From the NCBI GenBank assembly GCA_964500975.1, contig CAZCQW010000007.1, positions 15,245-79,244 of the forward strand: a stretch of 64,000 bases of DNA, given 5' to 3'. A model generated the notes under the pieces. The model searched no databases, was not told the origin of the DNA, and saw only the letters and a program-made list of their open reading frames with translations. The position numbers were made by a program, and so were the translations under genes. How positions within the stretch are numbered: position 1 is the first letter of the stretch; every line of letters begins with the position of its first letter. Below, one piece after another: positions 17,122-26,700 of the stretch. The stretch comes from UBA12465 sp964500975 (GTDB lineage Bacteria; Patescibacteriota; Patescibacteriia; Patescibacteriales; UBA12465).

Positions 17122-17758
17122 AATGAGAACAATAGACGAAAAAGAGGCTATAGAAATCGCGGAAGTAATTCATGAATTTGGGAAAAAGCTCTATAGCAAA
17201 AAAGGTGCTAAATTTCTCAAAGAGGCTAAAAAATTTCTGAATGAAGAGCCATGTTGGGTAGAAGAAGAACTGATTCATTCGTTTTTTGGGACTGAGCAAA
17301 TCTGTATTATTGGTGGTCCTAAGTTAGGATTGCATACTATGGGTTTCCATAGGCATTATTCGGCCGGAGAAATTTTTATTTTACATGAAGAGCCATGTCT
17401 CTTAGAACTATTATCGGAAAGTAATCGTCGACCAGACATAGCTACAATTCTTGAAAGACTTGAAAGAGCGGAAAGAGAATTTGAAAGTTCGGGCTTACAT
17501 TTTCCTTTAGAGTTACTAGAGAAATTACCGATCCCATTTGTTGCCCAACGTTTGGGCGAGGAATTTGTGGACGTAGATCTTCAAGTAATTTTGAGAACTG
17601 AAAATAATTTTTTAAGAGATCATTGTCGAAACAATCAAAATGCTTTTCAAAGAAAGTATGAACATTATTTTCGCTCTAAATCTCATTTTCTCAAAACTTG
17701 TAATGCACGTGTTTTTCGCGGACCATGGTTGGCACGCGGAAATATTGCTCAAGTTTGA
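17114..17758 (+). CDS. Hypothetical soluble protein, coupled to upstream gene
   Basis: About 214 residues from the ATG at 17114, which overlaps the upstream stop; an ATG at 17123 is also possible, and a longer frame opens at 17087. A lysine/glutamate-rich helix (about 8-50) is followed by a region with LGLHTMGFHRHYSAGEIFIL and a helical segment (ILERLERAEREFES). No known domain recognised. Ends in TGA and is followed by a strong terminator. Forms a two-gene unit with 16567. Confidence 0.65.
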   Translation: MNKMRTIDEKEAIEIAEVIHEFGKKLYSKKGAKFLKEAKKFLNEEPCWVEEELIHSFFGTEQICIIGGPKLGLHTMGFHRHYSAGEIFILHEEPCLLELLSESNRRPDIATILERLERAEREFESSGLHFPLELLEKLPIPFVAQRLGEEFVDVDLQVILRTENNFLRDHCRNNQNAFQRKYEHYFRSKSHFLKTCNARVFRGPWLARGNIAQV

Positions 17759-17778
17759 TTTCATTAAATCTACATACT

Positions 17779-17828
17779 CTTCATTTTTTTAAGAAAACAA
17801 ATTTCTTAAAAAACTGAAGGGTTTTTTA
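17779..17828 (+). terminator. Rho-independent terminator
   Basis: Long stem CTTCA..TTTAAGAAA / TTTCTTAAA..TGAAG around an ACAAA loop, then a GG and T-run. It closes the 16567-17758 unit. Confidence 0.75.
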
Positions 17829-17918
17829 TTTGTCAAAATTAGCTCCCTTCAATATCTTTTAAAACAATGTTATTATAAATATGAGAAAAAATATTAAGTA
17901 TTAAAGATATTTAAATAT

Positions 17919-18842
17919 ATGTCTAAAGTTTTAGTAACTGGTGGAGCAGGTTTTATTGGTTCAACTTTGGTTGATAAACTAATTGACGAAGGCCACGAAG
18001 TTATCGTGGTTGATGATTTATCATCTGGCAAAAAAGATTATGTAAACCCAAAAGCTAAATTTCATAAAATAGATATTTGCTCAGATAAAATTTCTAAGAT
18101 TTTTAAAGAAGAGGAGATTGATTTTGTTTATCATTTAGCGGCTCAGATTGATGTCCGTAAATCAGTCGCCGATCCGGAGTTTGATAATAAGATTAATGTT
18201 TTAGGCGGAATTAATATTATAAAAAACTGCCACCAATATAATGTTAAAAAAATAATCATGGCTTCAACTGGCGGCGCAATTTATGGTGAAGCCGAAGAAA
18301 TCCCAACTACTGAAAGTAGTCCAACCTATCCAGTTTCTCCGTACGGAATTCACAAGTTAACTTTGGAGAAATATTTAAATTACTATTATCAAGTTTACGG
18401 TTTGAATTACACCGTTCTACGATTTGCTAATGTTTATGGACCACGTCAGTTTAAAGGTGGAGAGGCGGGCGTGATTGCAATTTTTATTGATAATGCCGTT
18501 AAAGGTTTAGAAAGTATGCAGTTCGGCGATGGTCTTCAAACGCGCGATTTTGTTTATGTTGGTGACGTGGTTAATGGTTTATTTGCGGCTTTAAATATTG
18601 ACTGTCAAAGTGAAATAAATATTGGCTCTGAAATTGAAACAACTTTACTTGATATAAGAGCTGATATTGAAAAAGCGATCGGCGAGCCGATGAAGGTTAA
18701 AGAAATGCCGGCTAAAGAAGGAGAGCAGAGACGAAGTTGTTTAAGTTATGCTCGCGCTAAAGATGTTTTAAACTGGGAGCCAAAAGTTAATTTAGAAGAG
18801 GGAATTAAAAGAACAATTAATTGGGCTAAGAATAATATTTAA
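17919..18842 (+). CDS. NAD-dependent sugar-nucleotide epimerase/dehydratase (UDP-glucose 4-epimerase type)
   Basis: A 307-residue extended SDR enzyme. The Rossmann motif GGAGFIGS is at residues 8-15, the active-site STGGAIYGE near 122-130, and the catalytic YxxxK is in SPYGIHKLTLEKY (about 142-150). LRFANVYGPRQ and TRDFVYVGDVV complete the GalE/RmlB-like pattern. It probably interconverts UDP-hexoses for surface glycans; exact substrate cannot be read from the sequence. It stands alone between two terminator-like structures. Confidence 0.88.
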   Translation: MSKVLVTGGAGFIGSTLVDKLIDEGHEVIVVDDLSSGKKDYVNPKAKFHKIDICSDKISKIFKEEEIDFVYHLAAQIDVRKSVADPEFDNKINVLGGINIIKNCHQYNVKKIIMASTGGAIYGEAEEIPTTESSPTYPVSPYGIHKLTLEKYLNYYYQVYGLNYTVLRFANVYGPRQFKGGEAGVIAIFIDNAVKGLESMQFGDGLQTRDFVYVGDVVNGLFAALNIDCQSEINIGSEIETTLLDIRADIEKAIGEPMKVKEMPAKEGEQRRSCLSYARAKDVLNWEPKVNLEEGIKRTINWAKNNI

Positions 18843-18851
18843 TAATTGAAC

Positions 18852-18991
18852 GTTATTATTTTGGGAACATTTTCTGCGCTTAGATGATTTCTGGGGCAAA
18901 AACTCGTAAAGATTTGAATTTTGAATTTATTAAAACTCGTTTTTACTCTACGAAATCATATGCGCTCCGAAAACATTCCCAGAATAATAAC
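18852..18991. repeat. Long imperfect inverted repeat (two 40-nt arms)
   Basis: Arm 1 (18852-18891, starting GTTATTATTTTGGGAA) and arm 2 (18952-18991, ending TTCCCAGAATAATAAC) are inverted copies of each other with a few mismatches and a small bulge. They enclose a 60-nt centre that has a direct repeat of AAAACTCGT. It fills the whole gap between the epimerase and tpiA. It could be a terminator/attenuator, a structured RNA or a MITE-like element. Confidence 0.7.
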
Positions 18992-19002
18992 AAAATAAAT
19001 AT

Positions 19003-19740
19003 ATGAAAAAATTAATTATGGCTAATTGGAAGATGCAATTAACTATTAAAGAAAGTTTGGAATTAGCTAAACAGTATACAAAAAAACTTAACGCAACTAA
19101 AAACGAAGTGGTTATTTGTCCTGATTTTTCATCCCTTGCCTTTATTGGCCCGGTCTTAAAGGGCGGCAAAATTTCTTTAGGTTCTCAAGATAGTGCGCCG
19201 TTTAATGTGGGTGCTTATACGGGGGAAGTATCGCCACGAAATTTGAAAGTATTGGGAGTTAGATATGTTATCTTGGGTCATAGCGAAAGACGTGAGCATC
19301 TTCATGAAAATTCTGCGATTATTAATAATAAGATTAAGGCTGCACTTGAAAATAAATTAATACCCGTTCTTTGCGTTGGTGAGAAATTATCCGAGAAAGA
19401 AGCTGGTGAAACAAAAAATTATTTACTTCAAGAATTGCGGAATGCCTTGAAAGGCGTTAAAATAAAATCTAATAATGAATTAGTGATTGCTTATGAACCG
19501 GTCTGGGCAATTAGTACAAATAAAAATGCTAAACCAATGTTGCCGGATGAGGCTGAGGAAATTCACTTGTTTATTAAATCTCAGGCTAAAAAAATTCTTC
19601 ATCAAGACGTTAAAGTTTTGTATGGCGGCAGCGTTAATGTAAATAATTCTAAAGATTTTCTTGAAAGAGATTGCGTTGACGGTTTGCTTGTTGGAGGTGC
19701 TAGTTTAAAAATTAATGATTTTTCCAAGATAGTATGTTAA
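19003..19740 (+). CDS. tpiA: Triosephosphate isomerase
   Basis: A 245-residue TIM-barrel enzyme that interconverts dihydroxyacetone phosphate and glyceraldehyde 3-phosphate. Catalytic landmarks are intact: MANWKMQL (Asn and Lys), LGHSERRE (His), AYEPVWAI (Glu), YGGSVN and GLLVGGASL for phosphate binding. Unlike the pgk-eno-gpmI set at 10-13 kb, it shows no active-site damage. The stop overlaps the start of the TPR gene by a few bases, so the two are coupled. Confidence 0.95.
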   Translation: MKKLIMANWKMQLTIKESLELAKQYTKKLNATKNEVVICPDFSSLAFIGPVLKGGKISLGSQDSAPFNVGAYTGEVSPRNLKVLGVRYVILGHSERREHLHENSAIINNKIKAALENKLIPVLCVGEKLSEKEAGETKNYLLQELRNALKGVKIKSNNELVIAYEPVWAISTNKNAKPMLPDEAEEIHLFIKSQAKKILHQDVKVLYGGSVNVNNSKDFLERDCVDGLLVGGASLKINDFSKIVC

Positions 19741-20540
19741 ATATTTTCTCCTTTATTTTAATAGTCGTTTGCTTAATAGTTATTTTAACGATACTTCTCA
19801 AGAAGTTTCCGGCTTTGGCTATTTTAGACGTTCATAGTGTTCCAGGCGAAAAAGAAGCTAAATTTAAAGAACAAATTATTAAGCAAAAAGTTGAAAGAGA
19901 TTTAGCTGTTTGGGGCGGCGTGGTAGCTCGCGTTTGGCTTTTTGTTAGTCGCTATTTATCAAATTTTTTAAAAAATTCTCAAGATCAATTAAAAAAAATT
20001 AAACTAAGTTATAAAAATGCAAATAAAATCCCGTTAGTGGAGAGAAAAAAAATGATTAAGGATTTATTTGTTGCGTATTCAGATTTAATTAAAAAAGAAA
20101 GTTTTAATGAGGCTGAGGAGAAGTTAGTTGAGATTATAAGTCTTGATCAAAAAAATTTATCAGCTTTTTTTAAATTAGCTTCTCTTTATGATGAGCAAAA
20201 AAAATGGTCAGAAGCCCGTCAGACTTATGAACATGCTTTAAAATTAGCTCGTCAGTATAAGAAGGATGATTCGATTATGGAAGAATTAACTATTCAAGAA
20301 ATATATTTTTCATTAGCTTGGGTCGAAAAAGAGGTAGGGGATATTGATGCTGCTTTAGAAAATATTCGTGAAGCTCTTGATATTGAGGGAAATAGTCCTC
20401 GTTACCTTGATTTAATTCTCGATTTAAGTATAATAAAAAAAGATAAAGAACTGGCCACAGCTTCTTTAGAGAGACTGGCCGGTGTTAATCCGGAGAATAA
20501 TAAGATTGAAGAATGGCGTAATATTATTGATAAATTATAG
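19734..20540 (+). CDS. TPR-repeat protein with N-terminal membrane anchor
   Basis: A 268-residue protein. An N-terminal hydrophobic helix (about 5-25) is followed by a basic linker and then TPR-like helical pairs (about 105-265), with repeats such as FNEAEEKLVEIISLDQKN, WSEARQTYEHALKLARQY and IDAALENIREALDIEGNS. TPRs mediate protein-protein contacts, here probably on the cytoplasmic side. Its start overlaps the end of tpiA; tRNA-Thr follows 12 nt after its stop. Partner unknown. Confidence 0.8.
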   Translation: MLNIFSFILIVVCLIVILTILLKKFPALAILDVHSVPGEKEAKFKEQIIKQKVERDLAVWGGVVARVWLFVSRYLSNFLKNSQDQLKKIKLSYKNANKIPLVERKKMIKDLFVAYSDLIKKESFNEAEEKLVEIISLDQKNLSAFFKLASLYDEQKKWSEARQTYEHALKLARQYKKDDSIMEELTIQEIYFSLAWVEKEVGDIDAALENIREALDIEGNSPRYLDLILDLSIIKKDKELATASLERLAGVNPENNKIEEWRNIIDKL

Positions 20541-20552
20541 CTGTTTCTATAA

Positions 20553-20625
20553 GCCGTCTTAGCTCAGCTGGTAGAGCATTTCCATGGTAAGGAAAAGGTC
20601 TCGGGTTCAAATCCCGAAGACGGCT
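20553..20625 (+). tRNA. tRNA-Thr (anticodon GGT)
   Basis: Cloverleaf: acceptor GCCGTCT/AGACGGC, D arm GCTC..GAGC, anticodon stem TTTCC/GGAAA with loop ATGGTAA (anticodon GGT), T arm TCGGG-TTCAAAT-CCCGA, discriminator T. No encoded CCA. Confidence 0.93.
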
Positions 20626-20633
20626 CAGATATA

Positions 20634-20668
20634 AAAAATACTACAAGGCGATTGTAGTATTTTTTTTT
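20634..20668 (+). terminator. Rho-independent terminator after tRNA-Thr
   Basis: AAAATACTACA / TGTAGTATTTT perfect stem around AGGCGAT, then a T-run. Confidence 0.8.
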
Positions 20669-20695
20669 GCTCAAAGTATATATTTATAGTATAAT
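20667..20695 (+). promoter_or_regulatory. Probable promoter for the giant surface protein
   Basis: TTGCTC (20667-20672), 17 nt, TATAAT (20690-20695), about 46 nt before the ATG at 20741. Confidence 0.55.
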
Positions 20696-20740
20696 ATTAA
20701 CAATAATTGCGTATAATTAATTTGGGTAATATTTTTTAAT

Positions 20741-23700
20741 ATGGTGAAGAAAATATCTTTTGAATTTAAAAAAAATAAAAATAAATTGAAGCTTCTGGCA
20801 ATATTTTTTATTTTAATATCATCCGGATTATTGATTAATGAGGTTCTCTCCGCCAACCCAGTTACAAGTATTATCACAGCTCCTTCAGCAAAATCGAGCA
20901 ATCTCCCCTTAGTAATCGCTAGTGGTGACGCTGATGCTGGCAGCACTATCCAGTCAGCCAGATATCAAATATATCCATCCGGAAGCGCTCCGTCTGGCTC
21001 ATGGTATTCTTGTACGGCTAATAACGGGTATTCGTTTGGCGATGTTTATGTTCAGTATACTTGTCTAGTTGCAAGTTTGCCTGATGGGTCGTACAAGATG
21101 AATATTGAATCAATTGATAATAATAATTTGTCTGACGCTAGGGAAACAAGCGCGTTTATAGTTGATCGTATTGCTCCAGTTGTTGATTTTGATGATTTAA
21201 CGAATGCTCCTAATCCAATTAATTTTAATGATCCAGTTTTTACCGGTACAGTTTCTGATAATCTAACAGACGTATCCCTAGTTCAGTATAAATGGGCCTT
21301 AGCTTCAACTAGTGATCCAGTTTCGCCTGTTTTTGGTGATTCCGGATGGACTAATTGCGATGCTGTTGTGGCAAGTAGTTCAGTTTCTTTTCGTTGTGAC
21401 CCTGGATATAATTTCCCGGAGAGCGTAAAGGGCGAGGAATACCGTATGCATGTTAGAGGAGTTGATGAGGTTAATAATATATCCACTTTCACTAATTATT
21501 ATAAATTTCAGGTGGACACAATTTCACCTTATAACTTAGCAATTTCTAATCCAAACGCGGCCGGGATTACTTTATACGGCAATCATAGTTATTTCATAAC
21601 CTGGACGACTCCATTAGATGCTTTTGAATTACTTTCTCTGCCTATAAAAATCGAATATTCGTCTGATGGCNNNNNNNNNNCTTTTTCTAGCCCAACTATT
21701 ATAACAAGCAGTTATTCTGGCACAGGTCCTTATAACTGGACAGTTCCTTCAGACAATACTAATAGCGCTAAGATAAGAATAACGGCCACCGATTTGGCTG
21801 GTAATAGCGTGTCGACGACATCTGCTAATCCGTTTACAATAATTCCGTATTCAGCCCCACTTATAACTATTAATCCTATTTCTAATAATGCTACTAATAC
21901 ATTGCCTTTAATCATAACTGGTAACGCCGCTGACTCTCAAACTATAGTTAGTGCAGAGTATAATATAGATAGTGGTAGCTGGGTTAGTTGTTCAGCTTCG
22001 GACGGTTCTTATGGAGGAGTGTCAGAGGATTTATCATGTGGCCCTGTCGGTAGCTTGAGCGAGGGGTCTCATACTATAAATATTAGAGCTTATGATTCGT
22101 CTAGCGACAGTGGCTCAAATTCTTATAGTTTTGTATACGATATTAGCGGCCCCGTTGTAGACGCTGGGACTCTTGGAACAATTAACTTGGCAACTACTCC
22201 AGGGGCAACTGCTTCTGACTCTCACTCTTCAATAAGTTCCTATTCTTGGTCGCAAACATCTGGACCAGGAGTTATTACTTTTAGTAATAGCAATATTTTA
22301 AATCCAAATATTTCTGCTAATGTCGTCTCGGCTACACCTTATATTGCTCAGTTGTCTGTTTGTGATATTGTAGGGAATTGTTCAACGGACACAGTCTCTT
22401 TTATTTGGACAGATCAACCTTTGAATTTTAACATTACTAGTCCGTCAGGAAGTGAGAGAATGAGGGGCTCTAATAATTTTTTAATAGAATGGACTAATCC
22501 GGGGGGATCGGCTTTAGATCATTTTGATATAGAATATTCTATAAATGGTGGAACTAATTGGACAACCATTACGACTGGAATTTCGTCAGCGGAGGTTAAT
22601 TATTTATGGACAATCCCTAATGTAAATTCAGAAACAGTTTTAATTAGAATTAATGCACAAGACAGTGGCGACAGCCTTTTGCTAAACGCAACTTCTAATA
22701 TTTTTGCAATTGATTCCACTAGCCCAACGGTTGACGCCGGTACACTTGGTTCCATAAATACCGGGACTTCACCGAACGCAACGTCTAGTGATAATTATGA
22801 TACATCTGGTCAATTAACCTACGCCTGGACTAAGGTTTCTGGGCCTTCAGCTATAAATTTTGGCGGCGGTACAAGTATTTTAAATCCAAATATTTCAAGC
22901 ACGGTAACGGGTTCTTATGTTGCTCGTTTAACGGTAACAGATAGAGCTGGCAACTCAAATACTGATACGGTGTCTTTTGATTGGGACGGTAATCCGCCAA
23001 ATTTTTCAGTTTCCTCGCCGGCTTCAGTAAATTTACGAGGAACGAGTACCGTTCCGATAATTTGGTCGGTTTCAGCGGGAGCAGTCTCTTATAAACTAGA
23101 GTACACTATTGATAATGGTTCCAATTTTACGACTATTGCCTCATCTACTTTAGGGACGGCTACTTCAACGGGACTTTTTTATAATTGGACTTTGCCGGCC
23201 GCGAACTCAAGCCAGAGTTATGTTCGGGTAACCGCCTCAGATACATACGGGAACACGTCTTCAAGTAATTCTATTACTTTTACTATAGATTCTTTAGCAC
23301 CAGTAGTTGATGCCGGTCTTTTTTCTGAAGCACTTTTATCGCCAACGCAGTCAACCGGAGTTGCTGCTAGTGATTCAGGTTCTGGAATCGCGACTTACGC
23401 CTGGACTCAAGTTAGTGCTTTAGGCACAGTAACTTTTGGCGGCGGAGCAAATATTCTTAGCCCGTTCATCTCGGCTGATACTTCAGGTATTTATACAGTT
23501 AGACTTACCGTAACTGATAATGTTGGTTATAGTACTTCTGATGAAGTTTCCTTTCTCTTTAATACCGACCCAACTAGTCCTTGGATTACTGCTCCAGCAA
23601 TTAACGCTTTTTGGAGCGGTGGAGTTAATCGAAATATTACCTGGACCATGGCTGTTGACCCGGGTGATTTAAGTGGTTTTACAGTTGATTATTCAACTAA

Positions 23701-26700
23701 CAATGGAGGATCTTGGACAAATATTGGCACCTTGCTTGCCTCAACTTCAAGACAAATAAATTGGTCTGTCCCGGCCGTTAATTCGACAAGTTCCTTAGTT
23801 CGAGTTATAGCAAATGATATTTCGGGGAATACTTCAACAAGTACTAATCAGTTTACTATTGATTCAATTTCTCCGGTCATAAACATGGGAAATATTGGGA
23901 CAACTACGATTGCCACTACGTCGGGAACAACTGTAACGGATAATATTGATGGGCCCAATGATTTAACTTATCTTTGGAGTTCGGTTAGCACTCCGGCTGG
24001 TGGAAATTTATCTTTTTCTTCAACTACCGTAGCGGATCCAGTTATGTCTGGAACTGTTTCTGGAAATTATACGGCGCAACTAATTGCGCAGGATAGAGCT
24101 GGTCATATCACAACCAGTCTTTTAACTTTTTATTGGCAAAGAAATCCAGGAAAGCCTGTAATTACAAGCCCAAATGCATCAACCTTTACTCGAGGAAACG
24201 TGGTTCAGGATATTGATTGGACAATGACTGATACAGTTGATTTAGATTATTTTGATTTAAGTTATTCTCTTGATAATGGTGGTACCTGGGATTCAATTGC
24301 GACAACGACGGCACTTAGCAGGACATATCCTTGGGATATTCTTGGTTCAGATAATTCAACTAGTAGTTTGATTAAGATTGAAGCTTATGATATTTATGGT
24401 AGTCAATCTGTTGGCACATCTTCAAAGTTTACAATCGACTCCTTGCACCCTCTAATCAATATTGGAAGTATCGGCACGACTACTGTTGCTACTACATCGA
24501 AAACGAGTGCAAGTGATAATATAGATACAGTAAATGAATTAACTTATTCTTGGGTTGCAAGTAGTACGCCGATTGGTGGAGCTTTAGTTTTTTCTTCAAG
24601 TTCAATCGTTGATCCATTGATGTCGGGAACCGTTTCTGGAGATTACACAGCCGAGTTAACGGTAACAGATAGAGCGGGGAATATTTATACAGATTCATTG
24701 ACCTTCTACTGGCAAGGTGAGCCGGGTGTCCCAGTTATTTCTAATCCGAATTCTTCCGTTTTCGCTAAGGCAGGGAATAATCAGAATATTAATTGGACTA
24801 TAGCGGATGCAAATGATTTAGATTATTTTACTCTAAGTTATTCTCTTAACAATGGTGGTTCATGGAATTTAATTGCGACTACTACGCCTAGCAGTCGAAT
24901 TTATGCTTGGGCAATTCCAGGCGGCCTAAATTCAACTAGTAGTTTAATTAAAATTGATGCCTATGATATATATGGTAATCAATCGATGGGAGTTTCTTCT
25001 AATTTTATAATTGATTCAGTCGCCCCGGTAATTAACATTGGTAGTATATCAGACGCAACCGTTGCAACCTCATCAGGCACAACGGTAACTGATAATATAG
25101 ACGGTCCTAGTGATTTAACTTATGTTTGGACTGCTGATAATACACCTGCTGGAGGCACTCTTGTTTTTACGCCTTCAAGCTCAGTTATGGATCCAGTTAT
25201 GTCTGGGACGCTTACCGGTTTTTATACAGCTAGATTAACAGCAACAGACAGAGCGGGACATTCTTCAAGTAGAATTTTGGTATTTCGTTGGCAGGCCGAG
25301 CCGGGGACACCAACCATAACTAATCCAACGGACACTACATATGTTTCTGGCGGAGCAACACAAAGAACAGATTGGTTCTTAACAGATATTGTTGATCTTG
25401 ATCATTTTAATATGAGCTATTCAATCGACAACGGCGTGAATTGGATCTTAGTTACCAGTTCGATCGCTACTACTAGTCGAACTTATAATTGGTCAGTTCC
25501 AAATGGTCTAAACTCAACTAGTAGTTTAGTAAAAATTGAAGCCTATGATTCTTTGGGAGGAAGTTCTTCGGGGATTTCTCCAAATTTTATAATTGACTCA
25601 ACTAACCCTGTAATATCAATTGGAAATATCGGCACAACGTCAATTGCAACGACATCAGGCACGACTGTAAGCGATAATATTGATGGGGTTAACGATCTTA
25701 CATATTCCTGGATTCCAATTAGCGTTCCAGTTGGAGGAACTTTAGTTCTATCTTCAAGCTCAGTAATGGACCCACTAATGTCGGGAACTGTATCAGGAAA
25801 TTACACCGCTCAATTATCAGCTCGAGATAGAGCGGGTCACGTTGTTACTAGCTTACTAACTTTCTACTTTCAAGGTGAACCAGACGTGCCAGTAATAAGC
25901 CTTCCAAATAATTCTACTTATGTAAAAGGCGGAGCAAATCAAAATATTAATTGGGCTATTCCGGCTGTTAGTGATTTAGATTATTTTGATGTAAGTTATT
26001 CATTAAATAATGGCGTTTCTTGGACTATTGCAACATCATCTCTTGCTTCAACAAGCAGAACATTTTCTTGGTCAGTTCCAACAAGCACAAATTCAACTAG
26101 TAGTTTGATCAAAGTAGAGGCCTATGATGTTTACAATAATAAATCAATTGGAACTTCTTCTAATTTTACAGTTGATTCAACTCTGCCAGTAATTAATATC
26201 GGAAGTATTGTGACAGCAACTATAGCAACGACATCAGGCACGACCGTGACTGATAATATAGACGGTGCGGGTGATTTAACTTATTCGTGGAGCGCAGCTG
26301 TGGTTCCTGGCGGTGGATCTTTGGTATTTACTCCATCTAGCTCAATAATGGACCCAGCCATGGCCGGTACTGTGACAGGAAACTACACAGCCCAGTTAAC
26401 TGTTACAGATAGAGCGGGAAATAGCTTAACTAGAGCTCTAACTTTTTATTGGCAAGCCGAGCCGGGTGTTCCAACAGTATCTAATCCAAACGATTCTACT
26501 TTCGTTAAGGCAGGGGCTACTCAAAACATAAATTGGTTTATTAATGCTATTGACCTTAATTATTTTGACTTAAAATACTCTATTGATAATGGTTCTTCCT
26601 GGATTTCAATTGCAACTACAACCGCAGCGAGTCGTACATATGCCTGGGCTGTGCCTAGTGCTATTAATTCGACCAGTAGTTTAATTAAGATTGATGCTTA

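Noticed and set aside
20708..20713. TGCGTA upstream of the giant gene as a fourth ECF promoter
   Set aside because: The A-rich box at the 9-nt spacing is missing (TATAATATT there instead), and a housekeeping TTGCTC-17-TATAAT fits better.
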